Assembly: GCA_937896885.1 (NCBI GenBank) | Contig: CALBNX010000053.1 | Span: 1-25,646, forward strand | DNA length: 25,646 bases | From: an uncultured Clostridia bacterium | GTDB lineage: Bacteria > Bacillota > Clostridia > Oscillospirales > Acutalibacteraceae | Direction: 5' to 3' | Shown: positions 23,538-25,646 of the stretch, one piece after another | Position numbering within the stretch: position 1 is the stretch's first letter | Layout of the letters: each line of letters begins with the position of its first letter | Notes under the pieces: generated by a model | Told to the model about the DNA's origin: nothing | Database searches by the model: none | Seen by the model: only the letters and a program-made list of their open reading frames with translations | Position numbers and translations under genes: made by a program

Positions 23538-24686
23538 ATGGCAAATCGTTTTGTACTTAACGAAACATCTTATCACGGCAAAGGCGCAATCAGTGCTATT
23601 GCTGACGAAATCAAGGCTAGAGGCTTTAAAAAGGCTTTCGTTTGCTCTGACCCTGACCTTATCAAGTTCGGCGTTACTAAAAAGGTAACAGATATTCTTG
23701 ACGGTGCAGAAATTGCATACGAAATTTATTCAGATATCAAACCAAATCCAACAATTGAAAATGTTCAGAATGGCGTTGAAGCATTCAAAAAAGCAGGTGT
23801 TGATTGTATCGTAGCAATCGGTGGCGGTTCTTCAATGGATACAGCAAAGGCTATCGGTATCATCATCACAAACCCAGAATTCAGTGATGTTCGTTCACTT
23901 GAAGGCGTTGCACCAACAAAGAATCCTTGTGTTCCAATTATCGCAGTTCCAACAACAGCAGGTACAGCAGCAGAAGTTACAATCAACTATGTTATCACAG
24001 ACGTAGAAAAAGACAGAAAAATGGTTTGTGTTGACGTTCACGATATTCCAGTTGTTGCAATCGTTGACCCTGATATGATGGCATCAATGCCAAAAGGACT
24101 TACAGCAGCAACAGGTATGGATGCTCTTACACACGCTATTGAAGGCTACATCACAAAGGGTGCTTGGGAACTTTCAGATATGTTCCATATCAAGGCTATT
24201 GAAATTATTGCACGTTCACTTCGTGGCGCAGTTGAAAACACAGACGAAGGCAGAGCAGATATGGCTCTCGGTCAGTATGTTGCAGGTATGGGCTTCTCTA
24301 ACGTAGGTCTTGGTATCGTTCACTCAATGGCTCATCCTCTTGGCGCTCTTTATGACACACCACATGGTGTTGCAAATGCAATTATTCTCCCAACAGTTAT
24401 GGAATACAATGCTCCTGCAACAGGTGAGAAGTACAGAGATATCGCAAAGGCTATGGGTGTTGACGGCGTTGACGCAATGAGCCTTGAAGATGCAAGAAAG
24501 GCTGCAATCGATGCTGTTAAACAGCTTTCAGTTGATGTTGGTATTCCAACAGACCTTAAAGAAATCGTTAAAGCAGAAGACGTTGACTTCCTTTCACAGT
24601 CTGCATTTGACGATGCTTGCCGTCCTGGTAACCCAAGAGACACAAGCGTTGCAGAAATCAAAGAACTCTATCTTTCACTTATGTAA
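23538..24686 (+). CDS. fucO: Lactaldehyde reductase / 1,2-propanediol oxidoreductase (iron-containing ADH)
   Basis: The 382-residue group III alcohol dehydrogenase closely resembles E. coli FucO along its whole length: it starts MANRFVLNET and shares blocks such as TTAGTAAEVTINYVITD and LTHAIEGYITKGAW. NAD binding is at GGGS (95-98). Iron ligands are D195, H199, H262 and H276, each one residue before the E. coli positions. It reduces L-lactaldehyde to 1,2-propanediol during anaerobic fucose or rhamnose use, but no fucose or rhamnose gene is nearby. It is monocistronic with its own promoter and terminator and lies directly after the MTA salvage block, so a role with methylthioacetaldehyde is possible but unproven. 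Confidence 0.93.
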   Translation: MANRFVLNETSYHGKGAISAIADEIKARGFKKAFVCSDPDLIKFGVTKKVTDILDGAEIAYEIYSDIKPNPTIENVQNGVEAFKKAGVDCIVAIGGGSSMDTAKAIGIIITNPEFSDVRSLEGVAPTKNPCVPIIAVPTTAGTAAEVTINYVITDVEKDRKMVCVDVHDIPVVAIVDPDMMASMPKGLTAATGMDALTHAIEGYITKGAWELSDMFHIKAIEIIARSLRGAVENTDEGRADMALGQYVAGMGFSNVGLGIVHSMAHPLGALYDTPHGVANAIILPTVMEYNAPATGEKYRDIAKAMGVDGVDAMSLEDARKAAIDAVKQLSVDVGIPTDLKEIVKAEDVDFLSQSAFDDACRPGNPRDTSVAEIKELYLSLM

Positions 24687-24705
24687 TTAAATATTTACAA
24701 TCTAC

Positions 24706-24733
24706 GGCGGGGTATTAACCCCGCCATTTTTAT
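24706..24733 (+). terminator. Intrinsic terminator of fucO
   Basis: GGCGGGGT (24706-24713) pairs with ACCCCGCC (24718-24725) across loop ATTA, followed by ATTTTTATTT. Confidence 0.9.
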
Positions 24734-24740
24734 TTGTTAA

Positions 24741-24922
24741 ACAAATTTGAATTTGTCGGGGAGATTGAAACTGACAGCGGAAAATACAAAGCGCCCCTTG
24801 TCAAAGGGGAGAGGGCCACGAAGTGGCGAGGGGATTCTTGTTGTTGCATAATGAATCCCTCCACCGCTGTCGCGGTCCCCCTCCCTTTAACAAGGGAGGC
24901 TACCCGATAACCCCCAATTTGT
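24741..24922 (-). repeat. Interspersed structured repeat, copy B (inverted relative to copy A)
   Basis: The 182-bp element is the reverse complement of 4199-4381. One base differs in the 159-bp core and several differ, with a 1-bp gap, at the end near 24900-24922. It keeps the two head-to-head hairpin units and the outer ACAAATT/AATTTGT ends. It sits exactly between the fucO terminator and the sdpR promoter, disrupting neither. Confidence 0.9.
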
Positions 24923-24940
24923 TAAACCAATTTTTCCCTA

Positions 24941-24998
24941 TTGACAAATCAAATTATACTATGCTATAATACATTTAACATTTAAGTTAAATGTTAAA
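24941..24998 (+). promoter_or_regulatory. sdpR promoter and 25-bp palindromic operator
   Basis: TTGACA (24941-24946) and TATAAT (24965-24970) are 18 nt apart. A perfect palindrome with 12-bp arms TTTAACATTTAA and TTAAATGTTAAA around a single G spans 24974-24998, covering the expected transcription start and touching the AAAGGAG ribosome site (24996-25002). This is the likely binding site of the ArsR-family protein encoded next. Confidence 0.85.
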
Positions 24999-25009
24999 GG
25001 AGTGAGTTC

Positions 25010-25285
25010 ATGGGAATTCAAAATACGCTAAAAGCCCTATCGGACCCTGTTCGTCGCGAAATACTCAATATGCTCAAAGACGGACAGATGACAGCAGGAG
25101 AAATAACGGAAAAATTCGATATAACAGGTGCGGCAATTTCCCGCCATCTCTCTGTGCTTAAAGAAGCAGACCTTGTTCGTGATAAAAGAGACGGAAAATT
25201 CATAATCTATGAATTGAATGCATCCGTGCTTGAAGAAATTATGCTTTGGATAACTGATTTGAAAGGAGATAGTAATAATGATTAA
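25010..25285 (+). CDS. sdpR: ArsR/SdpR-family autorepressor
   Basis: The 91-residue winged-helix protein begins with a dimerisation helix, then the DNA-reading helices (about 30-60: AGEITEKFDITGAAISRHLSVLKEADLV) and a wing RDKRDGKFIIYELN. It lacks the CxC metal-binding motif of ArsR metal sensors and matches the SdpR type. In Bacillus subtilis SdpR represses sdpRI and is held at the membrane by SdpI when the toxin SdpC is present. Its stop overlaps the sdpI start by 8 bp, and a large palindrome lies in its promoter. No sdpABC genes are in the window. Confidence 0.88.
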   Translation: MGIQNTLKALSDPVRREILNMLKDGQMTAGEITEKFDITGAAISRHLSVLKEADLVRDKRDGKFIIYELNASVLEEIMLWITDLKGDSNND

Positions 25286-25646
25286 GAAAAATTTGCCAAA
25301 ACTCATAATTACATCATTAATAACACTCATACCAATTCTTATAGGCGTTATACTTTGGGATAAATTACCTGACCAAGTTCCTATGCATTGGAACGCAAAT
25401 GGTGATGTTGACCGTTACAGCAGTAAGGCTATGGCAGTGTTTTTAATGCCTTTAATATTAGTAGCATTTCAATGGATTTGTGTACTTGGCACATCTCTCG
25501 ACCCTAAAAAGCAGAATATTAACGATAAAATGTTTACACTCGTTTTGTGGATTATTCCTATTATATCCCTACTTTGCAACTCAATGGTGTATGCAACTGC
25601 ATTAGGTCATAAAGTCAGCGTTGAAATAATTATGCCACTGTTTATG
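25278..25646 (+). CDS. sdpI: SdpI-family membrane immunity/signalling protein, truncated by the window end
   Basis: The first 123 residues are present. A membrane helix (about 9-28) is followed by LWDKLPDQVPMHWNANGDVDRYSSK, the DUF1648 signature of SdpI proteins, then a second helix (about 53-75) and a third (about 88-108). In B. subtilis SdpI gives immunity to the cannibalism toxin SdpC and sequesters SdpR. AAAGGAG (25262-25268) lies inside the end of sdpR. Start ATG 25278 overlaps the sdpR stop, so translation is coupled. The C-terminal SdpI helices lie outside the window. Confidence 0.88.
   Translation, partial: MIKKNLPKLIITSLITLIPILIGVILWDKLPDQVPMHWNANGDVDRYSSKAMAVFLMPLILVAFQWICVLGTSLDPKKQNINDKMFTLVLWIIPIISLLCNSMVYATALGHKVSVEIIMPLFM

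Overview
The window looks like chromosomal DNA of a low-GC anaerobic member of the Clostridia, probably a gut Oscillospiraceae/Ruminococcaceae-type organism. The best evidence is a SCIFF peptide with its radical-SAM/SPASM maturase, a pair that is nearly universal in Clostridia. A FucO-type lactaldehyde reductase, a cytoplasmic GH38 alpha-mannosidase, AT-rich codon choice and strong GGAGG ribosome binding sites also fit. Lineage is inferred; no 16S or other marker lies here.

Layout. (1) 1-61: a tRNA-Arg(ACG), cut by the window start and read leftward, with its own promoter. (2) 223-1131: a lone E2-type acyltransferase. (3) 4174 down to 1165, minus strand: a perfect-consensus promoter, a 49-aa SCIFF peptide gene (3953-4102), a terminator-like hairpin, the SCIFF maturase, and an Orn/Lys/Arg-decarboxylase-family PLP enzyme. 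A bidirectional terminator separates (2) and (3). (4) 4523-11113, plus strand: nadB, nadC, folC and a GH38 alpha-mannosidase in close succession. (5) Minus strand: a long divergent PRPP synthetase (11192-12361), and a TetR regulator coupled to a CDF transporter with manganese-type metal-site residues. (6) 14426-23364, plus strand: an ABC ATPase, a coiled-coil FtsX-type permease, a membrane GGDEF protein, a cyclophilin, and a methylthioadenosine (MTA) salvage block (deaminase, purine nucleoside phosphorylase, MtnA), ending at a strong terminator. (7) fucO under its own promoter. (8) sdpR-sdpI, an autorepressor/immunity pair, cut by the window end.

Two themes stand out. First, a family of structured interspersed repeats is present. 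Two near-identical elements of about 183 bp (4199-4381 and 24741-24922, inverted to one another) are each built from two head-to-head hairpin units. A single unit with different sequence but the same fold lies at 20178-20229 and supplies the Shine-Dalgarno of the MTA deaminase gene. Second, MTA salvage is organised as deamination, then phosphorolysis, then isomerisation. The phosphorylase keeps the Asn expected for 6-oxopurines, and fucO lies next door, which invites comparison with DHAP-shunt pathways.

I found no CRISPR array, transposase, prophage or rRNA gene.
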